64,000 bases of DNA from contig OY744466.1 in the NCBI GenBank assembly GCA_963556145.1, positions 3,472,001-3,536,000 on the forward strand. Direction: 5' to 3'. The notes beneath the pieces were generated by a model. The model worked only from the letters and a program-made list of their open reading frames with translations. It ran no database searches and had not been told where the DNA came from. The position numbers were made by a program, and so were the translations under genes. Shown one piece after another: positions 34,515-45,803 of the stretch (the stretch's first letter is position 1; every line of letters begins with the position of its first letter). This DNA comes from Hygrocybe punicea. Lineage: Eukaryota; Basidiomycota; Agaricomycetes; Agaricales; Hygrophoraceae.

Positions 34515-35003
34515 TCAACGTTGGTCGTTGGACCCACTGCCCGAAATCTCCGTCCCTCGCACTGGCAGCGCCAACGGCTCGTCTCCCTGATCCAGCTCCT
34601 CATTATCTTCGTCAAACTCATCCTCCTCGAAAAACCCGCTGGCCGCTGGCCCCTCATCTTCGCTCAAGCGGATGCCTCCTTCCCTTCTCGTCCACGTTTT
34701 GAGTCTGTTTTTAAACAAAGTTCCCGTTTTTCAGTTCCTTGAACTAATTCAAAATGTGGTATAACGAAACTGATGAGAGACGATCAAGCGTATGGCATTG
34801 GCCCTCCTCCAAAGAATGAAAAGAACACAGCATGTGCAGGTGGTGAAGAGGAAGATCATGGGGATATTGCCGCCCAGTGGTTGGGGTTTGGGCGACGGGC
34901 GAGGCTCTGGATATACATACATAACATATGTTAGTGGTAGTAGTAGTGCCAGTGGGAAAACCTCGGTTCTGAGCTGACCTCCAGGAGGCACAGGTGGCGC
35001 CAT
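34515..35003 (-). CDS. Small single-pass membrane protein with acidic tail
   Basis: Exons (right to left) 35003..34979, 34906..34771, 34704..34515; 116 aa, phases consistent, with GT-AG introns of 72 and 66 nt. A Pro-rich N-terminus leads into one membrane helix with four Cys (MIFLFTTCTCCVLFILW), a short basic segment, then a strongly acidic C-terminus (FFEEDEFDEDNEELDQGDE). No family recognised. Three in-phase exons and the composition support a real gene. It converges with the neighbouring membrane protein, whose stop is 160 bp away. Confidence 0.6.
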
Positions 35004-35213
35004 GGGATATGATCTTAAGCTTGCTGTTGTTGCGAGTCAGGTTTGTGAGCTGCGGAAAACAAAACAAAAAGTACCGTATGTAACCGTAACCCCTTGGCTA
35101 CTCAGCGCTCAGCGCTCATGCACAAGCCGGCGCCGCATATGTATATGAGCAGAGCCAAACTGTCCACTCGCGGTCTCGCACTTAGTACTCTAGATCCATG
35201 ACTGGCTCTGGCC
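35004..35213. other. Short divergent spacer
   Basis: 210 bp between divergent starts, probably a shared promoter. No motif stands out. Confidence 0.4.
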
Positions 35214-37438
35214 ATGATGCATGATCCTTCAAGCTCTCAAGACGAGCTCACATCCACCGTCATCAAAGCCGTACGGTCGCTCTCTCAATCTCACAAAGCC
35301 AACTTCCTTTTGGACACTGCTATAGCTTTAATCCATTCCGGACAGTACGTTTTTTTTTGTCGTGACCTTCGTCGCTTTTTTTGTTTATGATCTTATATAA
35401 GATATGGCGAGGACGTGGAAAAGTATTTGGAGGTTTATCTACGCACACCGAACCTTCCCAAGGCGGACATCGCGAGAGCGTTACTAGCCCGAGGGAATGC
35501 TAGGAAGCAAGCTAGCGATGAATTGCTAGTGAAAGCAAAGCAAGGTCGGTCGGTTAACGATCAAAGTGCTTCGCAGCTCCAGTCTCCTTGTTCACCACCA
35601 CAGACATTCAAACCGTTTTACACATCGATCCTTCAAACCGAGAGTTACAAGCTCATCTGCGACGAGATAAACTGGTTCGCTGTTGTGTTCACAGCGCTTT
35701 TTTGCCGGGTAGTGGGGATATAATAATAATTCTGTTTGCCTTTTAGATACAATTCATCTCTGAACCTGCGTCGCACCGAGCACCACTGGAAGTATGGGAA
35801 AGAATTGCGCGGCATATCCCCCGGTATCACCTCCGTACTTGGCTTTTTGTGTCTGCTTTCCACAGGGATATTGCCGTACGGTTAATATTTCACACCGTGG
35901 ATCTGTATTTCGGCGAAGACCAGGATAATCTGAACAGGAGCATGGATGTCCTTGACAGAGTCAAAGCCGATTCTACATTTGCGAGTCGAGTAAAAACTCT
36001 TCGCCTGCATTGGGCGTACGAAGAAGGAGACACACTGGATCTTATGGCACGTAAGTGTGTTGCTTCAATCGAAACAATTTCTGAAAAAGGCAAATTTATA
36101 TAATTTTTGTTTGAAGGAATTTTTCGCACCGCGTTGCCTGAGTTCAAAGCCTTGCGTGATTTTGAATGGATCGGCTATCCAGAAATGCGCGCAGACATGG
36201 TTCAAGCCATCCTTGCGACGCACTCGCATCTCCATAACCTAGGTCTCGTGTGAGTTCTTAGCACACACACACATACACACATATATATGTATTCGACCTG
36301 CTATTGATTATTCCCGCAGTGGCTGGCATTTCGACGCTGAGGGCGTCAGTGCATTTCGCGAACTGCGAAAGTTCACTCTTCGAGCAGAGGACGATGACGG
36401 TTTTGCCGATATGGGAGAGGTTCGTACTGTACTCGACCTGAACGAAACTAGCCTGCGACATCTCTGCCTCGGTGCATACCTCGCACGGCACCATTCGTGG
36501 GACGGCCCTTTCCAATCAGTCACCATCGGCAATCTCACGCACCTCGACCTTGTTGACACCCGCATATCGCACAAGGTCTTCGTGCGCATCGCCCACGCGC
36601 ATAATCTGCAAAGCTTGACATTGCACGGCACATTCGAGGAACCTAATTCCGCGGCGGTCGTCTTCGGGAGCGATCATATCATTGACGGCAAGCACACGTT
36701 TTTGCCACATCTGGAGGCCTTCCGGTTCGTTCTCGTTGGTCACGACGATGAGCTGGAGCTTTTCCGGTCGGTGACGCAGTTTTTACGGCGGAGGAAGAAG
36801 CTCCAGAGGCTTGATTTAGGAAACTGCCCTTGGGACATGGTTCGTGGCATCTTGCCCGACTTGACCAGTCTGAGGGTGTTGAGGGTGAGGATCACAAATC
36901 TCGATCAAGAGGTTCTCGATACTCTTGTAGCAGCCCTCCCAAAAGAAATGTCGGCCATCCATCTAGCAAGTGCCGTTTCCGCCAAACCTCTAGTAAGTTT
37001 TACCCTGGTTCGGTTCCTGCCACCACAGCCTCAAGAGTCACGCTATTTATCCCACAGAACAAATACGCCCGTTCATTCAGTGTGTTTCGGTCGCTGTCGT
37101 TGCTCCATTTCCATTCTGCATCAAAGCAGCGGCCAAAGCCAAACCTCATGACGGAGAAGAACTTCCTGATCCATACTGAAATGTGGATGTCGAGCGCGCG
37201 CAGCATCGCCAGTGCTGTCCCGTCGTTAGATTTCGTGGGATGGCATGGCGAGCATTATGTCGTTGTGCGGAGTGCACCTGAGCTTGAGACTGATTGCGGG
37301 ATGGTGGACTTGAAGGAGCTGCCATCAAAGAGACGCCTGGATTGTGGGAAGGGGGTCGATCTGGGGACTGAAGACGCAGCTTGGTTAGAAAGAAAGGATG
37401 TTCCCATTGACTACGAGATGCCCGGATTAGAATCATAA
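35214..37438 (+). CDS. F-box/LRR-like protein
   Basis: Exon model 35214..35344, 35402..35544, 35577..35674, 35747..36050, 36117..36249, 36320..36992, 37058..37438; 620 aa. An N-terminal helical, TPR-like part (VEKYLEVYLRTPNLPKADIA, RALLARGNARK) precedes an F-box-like segment (APLEVWERIARHIPRYHLRT) at about 135-165, then leucine-rich repeats (LTHLDLVDTRISHKVFVRIA, LQRLDLGNCPW). Such proteins are abundant in Agaricomycetes and are thought to recruit substrates to SCF ubiquitin ligases. Intron 2 is only 32 nt (35545-35576), the least certain junction. It is required because the flanking exons are in different frames and both match the family pattern (TTDIQTVLHIDPSNRELQAH). Otherwise intact. Confidence 0.72.
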
Positions 37439-37881
37439 CTTTTGTATTTTTACTGTAATTGTTTACAACCAAGTTTGTGGTGAATAACATTTGGAGTGCT
37501 ATACGTCGATTGTACCACAGTACTACACAAAACTTTTTAAAACACAGAATGAACAAGCTCAAATCTGCAGGTTTTAATGGTAATGCGAGGATAACGCTAT
37601 CCCGGGCCGCTGTAAATCAACTGCTAGTAGTACTACTACTAGCTATAGTGCAAAACTACGACATGTCACTGGCATCAGGTCTACTTCAGGTTGTCCTGGA
37701 ATCCTCCGCCGCCTCGATCCGCCATGATCTTACCAGCGTTCTTCGGTAAACACATATCACCGAGGTTGGCGAGTTCGGCGCCAACTGGTTATCCCATTCC
37801 CACAACGATTTCCTGATTTCTTTTTTTGAGAGTTTTTGTCGGAGCATTTCTGAACGACAACGACTCTTCCAGATTGCAGTT
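37439..37881. other. Spacer before NACHT pseudogene
   Basis: May contain the degraded 5' end of the receptor pseudogene. No frame could be followed with confidence. A TAGTAGTAC cluster is at 37624-37642. Confidence 0.4.
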
Positions 37882-39803
37882 ATGGCACCCAATCCAGTTG
37901 ACCTACGTCCACCTCCCACTCTCACATTGAGCGCACATCATATCAGTACCCCAGGTTCAACGTTGGAGGCGATCAGCACAATTTCCATGGATTTCCTTGT
38001 GCGAGACAAGCAACCATTCATTTTGAAACTTATTGCCAAATTTGTTGAATTTAACAATTCCCTGGGCGTCCATATGCCGAAGGCGCCTCCTGGAACCCGA
38101 GTCTCGTGTGCTTGCCCGGTACACGCACAGCCCTCCTCGATGATATATGGAAATGGATCAACGAAGCTGATAGTACCAAGTCAGCGGAAATATTTTTCTT
38201 ATCTGACGTGGCCGGCACCGGAAAGAGTGCGATTGCGCACACCGTCGCTCGCAACTGCCACAAGGCTGGAATTCTTGCCTCGTCTTTCTTCTTCGATCGG
38301 GACATCCCGGATAGAAACCGACCTCAGAAGTTCTTCAGCACCATCGTACGTGACCTCGCTGGACTTAGCAAGGATCTTGCGGAACATATCAGCGTCATTC
38401 TCGAAAATGATCGCAGTCTTGTATCTGCGCCGCAATCTCGTCAATTTGACGAACTCATCCTGAATGCTTTTCAGGTTCACAAGCATCGTATTCACAGGCC
38501 TATTGTCCTAGTCATTGATGCGCTGGATGAAGGTTACGATGTGGAGACTCTCGAAATCCTTTGCAACAAGTTTCCCGACCTTCCCGGGATGTTCCGCATA
38601 TTCCTAACCTCACGCCCGAAGGACGACATTTTCACGGATTTGTCCACTGCGAATCATGTCCACTGCAGATCAATCAATATTTACGACGACAGCAATCAGA
38701 GGGATATGGCTCTGTATGTCCAAGCGAGGCTGCGATCTATTGCATCGCGTAAGCGTTTGGGTGCAGATTGGCCTGGTGTGCAATTAACGAGCGACTTGAC
38801 GGTGAAGGCGGAGGGCTTGTTCATTTGGGCGTCTACAGTCAGAAATTACTTGTCCACCACTACGTATCCGGAGAAGAAGCTCAGGAAACTCTTGTACGAG
38901 AACGATCCGTCAGGCCTTCATGCAGAAGTGAAGATGGACAACTTATATGCCGAGATTCTTAATACTTGCGATTGGAGAGACGAGGATTTTGTAGAGGGGT
39001 ACGAGTTACTCATCGGGGCCATCATCGCAGTCAAGACACCGCTGTCCATGTCTGCTCTCCAGTGCCTTCATTGGGCTAATCCGACCCTAAAAGTCGATGA
39101 AATCCTTTGCCCACTCAGCTCGGTACTCATTGGCTTGGGCGATCAATGTCAACCTATACAACTCCTACATCTCTCCTTCCGAGATTTCCTAACTTGTCGG
39201 GCTCAAATCCCCAGCTCATGAACAATTCTATGTCAACGAAAAGGAGCATAGTCGGAGGCTGGCATTCTTGTGTATTCATGTCATGAATGAACAGTTGAAG
39301 CTGGGAATTCCTGGTACGGGCTACTTAACGGGACAGAGGCAGTCGAAGGTATCCCTAAAATCGACCAATCAAGTGTTTCGGAAGTGCTATGGTATGCGTG
39401 CAGATTCTGGGCGGAGCACATCATCGGCATCGAAGAGCCGTTGTCGGGAACGTTTCTCAATGCAGTGAGCACATTCCTTGTGAGACGGCTTCTGATCTGG
39501 ATGGAGGTTTTGTATTCCACATTTAAATTTCAAAGTTTGGTCAATGTACGAGTCTGGCTTCAGGTTAGAAATTTGGATTGGAATTCCCTTAGTATCAACT
39601 AATGTGGTGATCCAGGACAGTATCCGACGCTTTTAACTGCAGTTTCCGGCAAAACACAGGCTGCAGTGTTTCTTGAGCTCTCTACACGATTTCAGTACAT
39701 GGGTCGCCGAGAATATGCCACGAGAGCGGAGGCGGTTGAGCTGTTCCGCGGCTTGCTGCTGACCATCCAGACCTCAAAAACCTTCGTAGAAGACCCGCCT
39801 TAG
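37882..39803 (+). pseudogene. NACHT-TPR NOD-like receptor, degraded
   Basis: Family order is preserved: pre-NACHT segment (LIAKFVEFNNSLG), the CLPGTRTALLDDIWKW box, Walker A VAGTGKSAIAHTVA (about 38210-38250), Walker B IVLVIDALDE (about 38502-38530), sensor-like LTSRPKDD, the C-terminal LLHLSFRDFLTCRA box, and a final TPR-like segment (about 39625-39770). At least three frame changes are needed: near 38071, near 39204-39207 just before a TGA at 39219, and near 39331-39333. The longest uninterrupted frame is 38106-39221. These are STAND NTPases used by basidiomycetes in large numbers and thought to sense non-self. As written it cannot make a full receptor, though the NACHT part alone is open for 371 codons. 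Confidence 0.78.
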
Positions 39804-40153
39804 GTGACCAGAATCTGGTTGGTGCAGACGTTTCTCCACAAGCAGTTGACCAGTTAGAGCTTCGAACGACCTCAGAGTTGCACCACCGGGTCCAGACAGC
39901 GCAACAACAACTGTAGAACAGCCATGAGTACAGCGAAATAACATGAGTTACCCATGGGTGACGAACTATTTGTTGACCGAAATCGTACTATGGCATCTTG
40001 GGGCTCAAAAATGTGCCTCCACGCTGGTTTTAAAGCATTCCGAATGATGTTCAAGTTGCTTTACGTAAGTGCCACGAAGTGCCTCGAAGCAAATCTGGTT
40101 GAAGTTGGCATTCAGCTATTCTCCGCAACACTCCATTTCTCCAGACGCTTGCA
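39804..40153. other. Spacer
   Basis: About 350 bp with no supported gene. Possibly eroded receptor C-terminus and the old F-box promoter. Confidence 0.4.
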
Positions 40154-40577
40154 ATGTCGAAATGCAGATTGGCCGCCATAGAACGCGAGGCTGCCATTCT
40201 GAGTGCCCAGATTGCAGTTCTTCAACGACGTGAAACCGAATTCGAACGTGTCCTTGGCAACATGCACAGCCGGTGCAGACAGAGAGACTCGCCCTCGACA
40301 AAGCGCAGAGGTCTCGACGCTGAAAGATTACCAATCAACTGGCTTCCCGTCGAACTGCTCGTCCACGTATTTATTTCATATGTGGATGATGTTGACCTCG
40401 ACCCCGAAAAGAGCCAACCGTTTCCATCGTCCACCCGTGATCTTGTCACATGTCTGTCAGAAATGGCGAGATATCGCCTTCCAATTTTTGCCGTTTGCCT
40501 ATCGTTTTGCGAGAAGTGTCCCGCGTTCGTTTCAATCCACGATCCGGATTAGGCGAGACATCTGCTGCTATGCCTGA
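40154..40577 (+). pseudogene. F-box protein fragment, frameshifted and truncated
   Basis: The frame from the ATG at 40154 gives a coiled-coil start (REAAILSAQIAVLQRRETEF) and the F-box core LPINWLPVELLVHVFISYVD. Near 40430-40440 the frame changes and the second half of the F-box continues in another frame as ILSHVCQKWRDIAFQF. It then runs out within the 3' end of the oppositely oriented Crinkler-kinase gene. Only the first 130 or so codons of a family usually 400-600 aa long remain, without the C-terminal repeat region. Confidence 0.7.
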
Positions 40578-43132
40578 GCTTGAGAGAAGTGTTCCTTCAC
40601 CCGACTTAGAGAGATGCATCGCTGACGAAGATAACATCGGACGAAGACATGGGTGTTTGTTCAACAGCTGCCCTGCGAGTGTCTCAAATGTGTCATCCTC
40701 TTTGCCACGTTGGCTTGCAAGATACCGGAGCACTAGACCGCAAGACCACAGGTCAGCCCGTATGGGACTATACAGACGCCTGGACCCATGCTGATCGCCA
40801 ATTTCTGGGGCCATCCACGGAGGAGTCCCAACCCACTTATCAATCATCTCGTCTGGGCCATCTACACGGACAGATATATCGAGGTCGATTATGTACAGAT
40901 GGCTTCGGGGAGCGACAACGATGTTTCCGGGCTTGATATCGAGGTGCGCAACCCCGTTTTCATGAAGAAAGGCGACACCGTCTATCAACTGTTGACTGAG
41001 ATCGGTAACCGTGCCACGAAAGTGGCCAAGTTTGAATCCAAGATCGAGTGGAGTAGCTTCAGGAATCACGATGAACGTCCCCACGCTGAGGTTGAGCGTT
41101 CCGAGTAAGGGAATCGTGTGATTGCAGGCTGATGAGATCGAACCGAGATATTGGAGAAGCGAGAGTTCATTAGAACGAGCATGGACCAGCTTTACGACAA
41201 CGGCGGTACCGTCGGGGTGTATAGCATGTCGCATGGTGGGCCTTAACTGCATGCACCTCATCAGTTCAAGTCTACAGATGCCAATGTGTTTCGGAGATTT
41301 TACCTCGTTCAGCGGTGTCCAGCCATGCTCATCCTCGCCATTTGACTCCAAAGCGTACCCTGCCGTGGCGAACGCCTCGGCAACCTCGGAACTGTCATAA
41401 ACATCCTCGCCATGCTGAATATCACTGACATTGCGTCCGTGATTTCCAGGATTTGTTCGGGCTCGCTTAGTTGAACCGGTCTCGTCACCATTGTCATCTT
41501 TGCGCGTCCTTTTCGTCCCTGTAAATGTGTCTTTGAAATTATCCAGGATGTCTTTCTTGAGCATTGGAATACGTGATTGCGCGCCATGAATCAGGGATCG
41601 ATCGTTTCGAACAACCGATGCCAGGTTGTAGATTTCAAACAGAGCTTCAAACAACGGGGCTGAATGAGACAATTGGCGGGTGTCCATGACATAACAAACC
41701 TAGATAACGCCTGAGAAGAAGTGATCATTTGGTCAAAACCCATGTACATACCCTGTTGTCAAACCGATCCGGCAAGAAAACAAGATACCGAGCCATCCGA
41801 CCCGAGCTCTCGATGTACAGAGCCGTAACAATAAACGGATCATCCCTATTAGGGTCCAATCCATTCCCGAGTCGTGCGAGACATGCGGCCTGAAGGAGCA
41901 TTCGATATCGACCACTTCCATCAGTTTCCGACTGGACTTCAAGTATAAGATACGGCAAGCCATTGACGGATAGATGAAAATCGTTCCGTGGCGTGTAGCA
42001 GTAGTTCTTGCGATCAGATTGGACATGGACCAGAAGCCTCAACGGCCAATCGGTGCGACTGAAACAAGCATGACTGTCCTAAAGTCAAAGATAGAATGGT
42101 GACAGCACCTACATTCCATGTCCATGCCCTGCAAGAATCGACTTGAAGTACCATGCCAACTGGTCAAATTCCAACCGCATATTTTCTTCTTTGATGTCTT
42201 TATTAAACCTCCAACCATTATTCAGAAACGCCCCTGCAAGATGCCAAATTTCATGAGCATCGGCCCAGCGATCTTTAGTTTCATCATCAGGCGTCTCCGG
42301 GGATTTTTCTTCATAGTACTTGTCAAACGCGGTAACTACTTGCTTGAGAATCGCAGTGTTCTGTGACAATTATCAATATCTGGAGCGGCATGTGATGAAG
42401 AAAAGCTTTACTGGATTGGGTGTAACCCATCGGTGTTGCATTAGTTTGGCTCTGAATGTCATGAGAAATTCTGGTTCGGAGACGTCCAGTGCCGTGATGT
42501 TGTTTAGCTCAAGCGCGCCTACCCCACCGAATTCTCCTCGATTAATCGCCTGGAGAGTGACGTAGGGCTGAATATCTGTCGTCTCCATTTCCAAAAGTTG
42601 CGTAGTGGACGATATAACATGATCTGTCAAGTCGATATCGGCAGATAGCATTAATAGATTTAAAGTGGACAAGGGACAAAAAGTGATGGGAGCGAGTTGA
42701 GGATGACGTTCATGACTAAAAATTTGACAAAGGAAACTTGATCTCACCTGTGGGACGTTGGACGATAATGTGGAGGTGTTCATCAGAAGGCAAGTCAGGT
42801 GGGAAAATCTTTGACAATCGAGTCAGAGATGACAGTTGGCGAGAATCTGCCACCATCTCGGGGTGTTCATATTGCTGAAGTTTGGCGTCAACCTCGGCTG
42901 CAGGGATGGAGACCTAGCAGAATAGGAGGGTTAGATGGTGTCAGCTCATGGCGGTCCCTCTCACCTGCCAGAGATCGAGAGCATAAGCGTCGATGGACTG
43001 GAACGTCTGTTTCTTCTCCTTGATCGCATCCTTGAGGGAACCTACAGATTTTGACTCTGCAATCTCGACGGGAAAGACACGACTAGTGTCATCGCCAAAG
43101 ACCCAGCAGTTGAGTTCAATCAGGCGAGACAT
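40446..43132 (-). CDS. Crinkler (CRN)-type protein with C-terminal protein kinase
   Basis: Exon model (right to left): 43132..42965, 42913..42748, 42623..42412, 42360..42113, 42073..41752, 41699..40446; 789 aa, all six exons in phase. Residues 1 to about 110 match the Crinkler N-terminal ubiquitin-like domain (IELNCWVFGDD, SVGSLKDAIKEKK, then IDAYALDLWQV with SIPAAEVDAKL after the first intron). About 180-370 is a mixed alpha/beta region with a D...ExQ core (NDFHLSVNGLPYLILEVQSE) then a Gln-helix, reminiscent of PD-(D/E)xK folds (inference). A basic bipartite NLS-like stretch is at about 435-453. The kinase spans about 515-735: VVVKLV (Lys about 542), HLDIKPGN at 624-631, DLD instead of DFG at 644-646, and APE at 669-671. 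Catalytic Asp, Lys and Asn are kept, so activity is plausible. CRN proteins act as nuclear effectors or in fungal conflict; the role here is unknown. Confidence 0.8.
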
Positions 43133-43272
43133 GGCGGGAAAAAAGATCTACAGTAATTATTTAATAGGGCTCTTCAAAGTTAGCCTGCTGGAGGTTCCTG
43201 TTGGAGTTCCTGCTGGGTCCAGCGCATCCGGCAGGTTAGGTTCCTGTTTGACTTTATTATTTTATTTTATTG

Positions 43273-43908
43273 TTATCGAAAAACCCAAATAAGAATAAAT
43301 CTTCTCCAGGCAGGACCAAACTCAGTTAAATTCCACGATGTGATCCATAGGTTTTTCTCGCACCCTGCCCAGGTAAAGCAAATCCTCGTGAGCGAAACTT
43401 GAAAGGTGAGCCGAGTATCATCGAACGCCGACATCTTGTAGAACGCCATAGGTGGGAGAGAAGGGATGTCGCATTCACGCGCAAGAGATATGACATTCGC
43501 CGGGTTCATATCATCACTCCTTTCTACCAATGTATCCCATCCTGATAATGAAGATGGCCAATCGTCTGCACAAGATGAGAAAGGATGCGATCGCGGAGCA
43601 CTCAGACGTGATGGCTAGCTTGAGCCGTCCTTTCACAGACACAGTGTCTTGGTGGTGCCGGTGGTGCAGCATTACTTTGAACCGAGTCAAACATCAATTA
43701 AGCGCAGAAATCGTGTGAAGAATTGCTCCAAATCCTCTGGATCGTCATGCAGATGGACAAGTGGAACACCGTCGTAGACATCAGTGAGATGGGATGGAAA
43801 ACATGTCCTTGAAAACAGGCGAGTTTGGGGCCAAGATGGACTTTGGAGGCGAAACAGAACTCGGTCGCCGTTCTTATGGGACGTGGTCGAATCATTTATA
43901 AACCACAT
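43273..43908 (-). pseudogene. BTB/POZ domain protein, degraded
   Basis: Fragments in two alternating frames follow the Agaricomycete BTB layout: KNGDRVLFR, then (other frame) ASKVHLGPKLACFQGHVF, back to DVYDGVPLVHLHDDPEDLEQ, and later LRDRILSHLVQTIG and VISLARECDIPSLPPMAFYK. Stops and frame changes lie near 43690 and 43530-43600, and there is no full-length frame. BTB proteins are Cullin-3 adaptors or transcription factors; this copy is dead. Confidence 0.62.
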
Positions 43909-44073
43909 TTTCCCGATGTTCTCACCTATAGCCTTATACTGGCCACTGGGAAGCTACACTAGTATTGAGCCGCTCGAAGATGTTTCATTATAAACACATG
44001 GGTGAATTAACCACCCGGTAAAATCTGCCAATGCCTGTTCTCCTCTCAATTGATCCAGGCGCCAAGAATTTTT
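43909..44073. other. Spacer
   Basis: 165 bp between the BTB remnant start and the eEF1B-gamma stop. No feature seen. Confidence 0.4.
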
Positions 44074-45803
44074 CTATTTGAACTAGTTGGAGAAAGTAAT
44101 CTTCCCGTCAAAAAACCCCCCATCCAAAAAGGTTAAAAAAAAACACTCACGTTCTTCCCGTCCACCCACTTTTTACCATCAAGCTCCAAATCCCACGCCA
44201 GTGCAGCCTCAAAAAAGGTCTTCTCCGCAGGGTCCGCGATGTCCAGCTTCTTGTACTCATACGACTCCCAATCCGGTGCTACGTCGACGACCACCTTGAC
44301 GTCCTGCCCCCGTAATATGAATACGCCAGAAATCACCGAATTGTTGGACTCTCCAAGCACACCGACGGAGCCGAAAAGGTACTTGCGCGAGGCTTCCAGG
44401 CGGTTGTAGAACCCGCCGATTTGGTTCGAAGACATGAACGTCAGGGTGAGTTCCTCGTTGTACTTGAAGTCGACGCGCCAGATCGAGAAACCCTCGCTGT
44501 CGAAGCTATTGGGAAAGAAAAAGAACGAGAGATGAATCAGCGATCGGTTTGGCATGATGAGGAACCGCAAATAGGACGGTATATTTGTGTATACGGACTT
44601 TTGGTAAAACCACTCCAAGGCTCCGTTAGCCCCACGTGTGTCTTTGTTGGAATAGGCTCGTTTCCAGTCCTCGAGGTTGAATGTCGACTTTGGGAGATCA
44701 TCGAGAGGGTTCTTTACTTTTGGCTCCGCGGGGACGAGTGGCTCGTCGTCGTCATCTTCTTCCACCTTCGCTTTTGGCTTCTTCTCGGCCTTGGGAGCGG
44801 CAGCGGCAGGAGCAGTGGCAGCCGGAGCGGGTTTCGCTTCCTTCTTTTCTTTCGCCGGGGGTACGTACTGCATCGCCTTCTCAGTGTACTTGGGCTCGCC
44901 AAAGACCTCCTTGAGCTTCGGCTGGTGCACTACGGTATCCATGTGCCGGATTAGGTGAGGGAACTTGGTGCGTTCTTGGGCGTCCAGGGTGATTGAGACA
45001 GCGCGATGGACCACCCAGGCGACAGCGATGTCGGCATTTGTGATGCGCTCGCCGACGAAGAAGGTGCGCGTAGAGAGGTGCTTGTCGAGTGTCGTGAGCG
45101 CCCGAGTCGATTTGTCTAACAGGGCCGTGTGGGCCTAAGAATTAAGTTTTTTTGCTGTTGAGTTCGCAGTAGGCTATTTGTTGGGTTATTTTCTGCAGAC
45201 TTACGGATTTGTTGTAAGGTGCATAGCCAGACAGCATAGCCCAGATCATCTGGACGGCGTCAGAAACTTCAGACTCGGCAACGTGGACCCATTGATGGAC
45301 GAGCGCAGCGTCTCTGACGTTATTCCCAAGCAGACCAGAGTTGGGAGCTAGGGTCGCGACTGGTAATAATAAAGGGTGAGTTATCCTATCGATTGAAGCC
45401 ATTAAACACGATCATCAAAATCTTCCCCATCAATGAACGATCTAGACAGAGAGCATGTAGCTCCTCAGACCGCCCTGTTCTAAAATGAAGTCACAAAAAG
45501 TAGAGGGAGAAGTACTGACAATATTGGGAAATGGCAGCACCCTCGAACAAAAGGAAGCCATCCTTGCCCTCAAAAGCTGGGATCTTGCCGTGGGGGAATT
45601 TAGCCAAAAATTCTGGGCCCTTGTTGTCCTTCGTATGTACGTAACTCGCGGGGGAGTCGATTACTATTCCAGCGTACGCTGCAACGGCTCTGGGCTGAAC
45701 AAAGTGGTTGTTTGCAATGAAGGGTTAACAGGACTTGTTGAGTACGCACATATACGGCCCTGGGGTGATTTGGTGACGCCCAGAGTGTGCCGATAGAAGA
45801 CAT
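44074..45803 (-). CDS. Translation elongation factor eEF1B gamma subunit
   Basis: Exon model (right to left): 45803..45756, 45694..45520, 45359..45205, 45134..44599, 44505..44151, 44082..44074; 425 aa, the usual family length. It scaffolds the eEF1B nucleotide exchange complex that recharges eEF1A. Residues 1 to about 220 form the GST-like domain (FLAKFPHGKIPAFEGKDGFL, FFVGERITNADIAVAW). A Lys/Ala/Pro linker with DDDDEP follows, then the conserved C-terminal domain (NPLDDLPKSTFNLEDWKRAY, EGFSIWRVDFKYNEELTLTF, SNQIGGFYNRLEASRKYLFG). The intron at 44506-44598 uses a GTCCGT donor. The final exon is only 9 nt, encoding Phe-Lys-stop, which restores the family's usual GK-x-FK ending. Intact. Confidence 0.9.
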
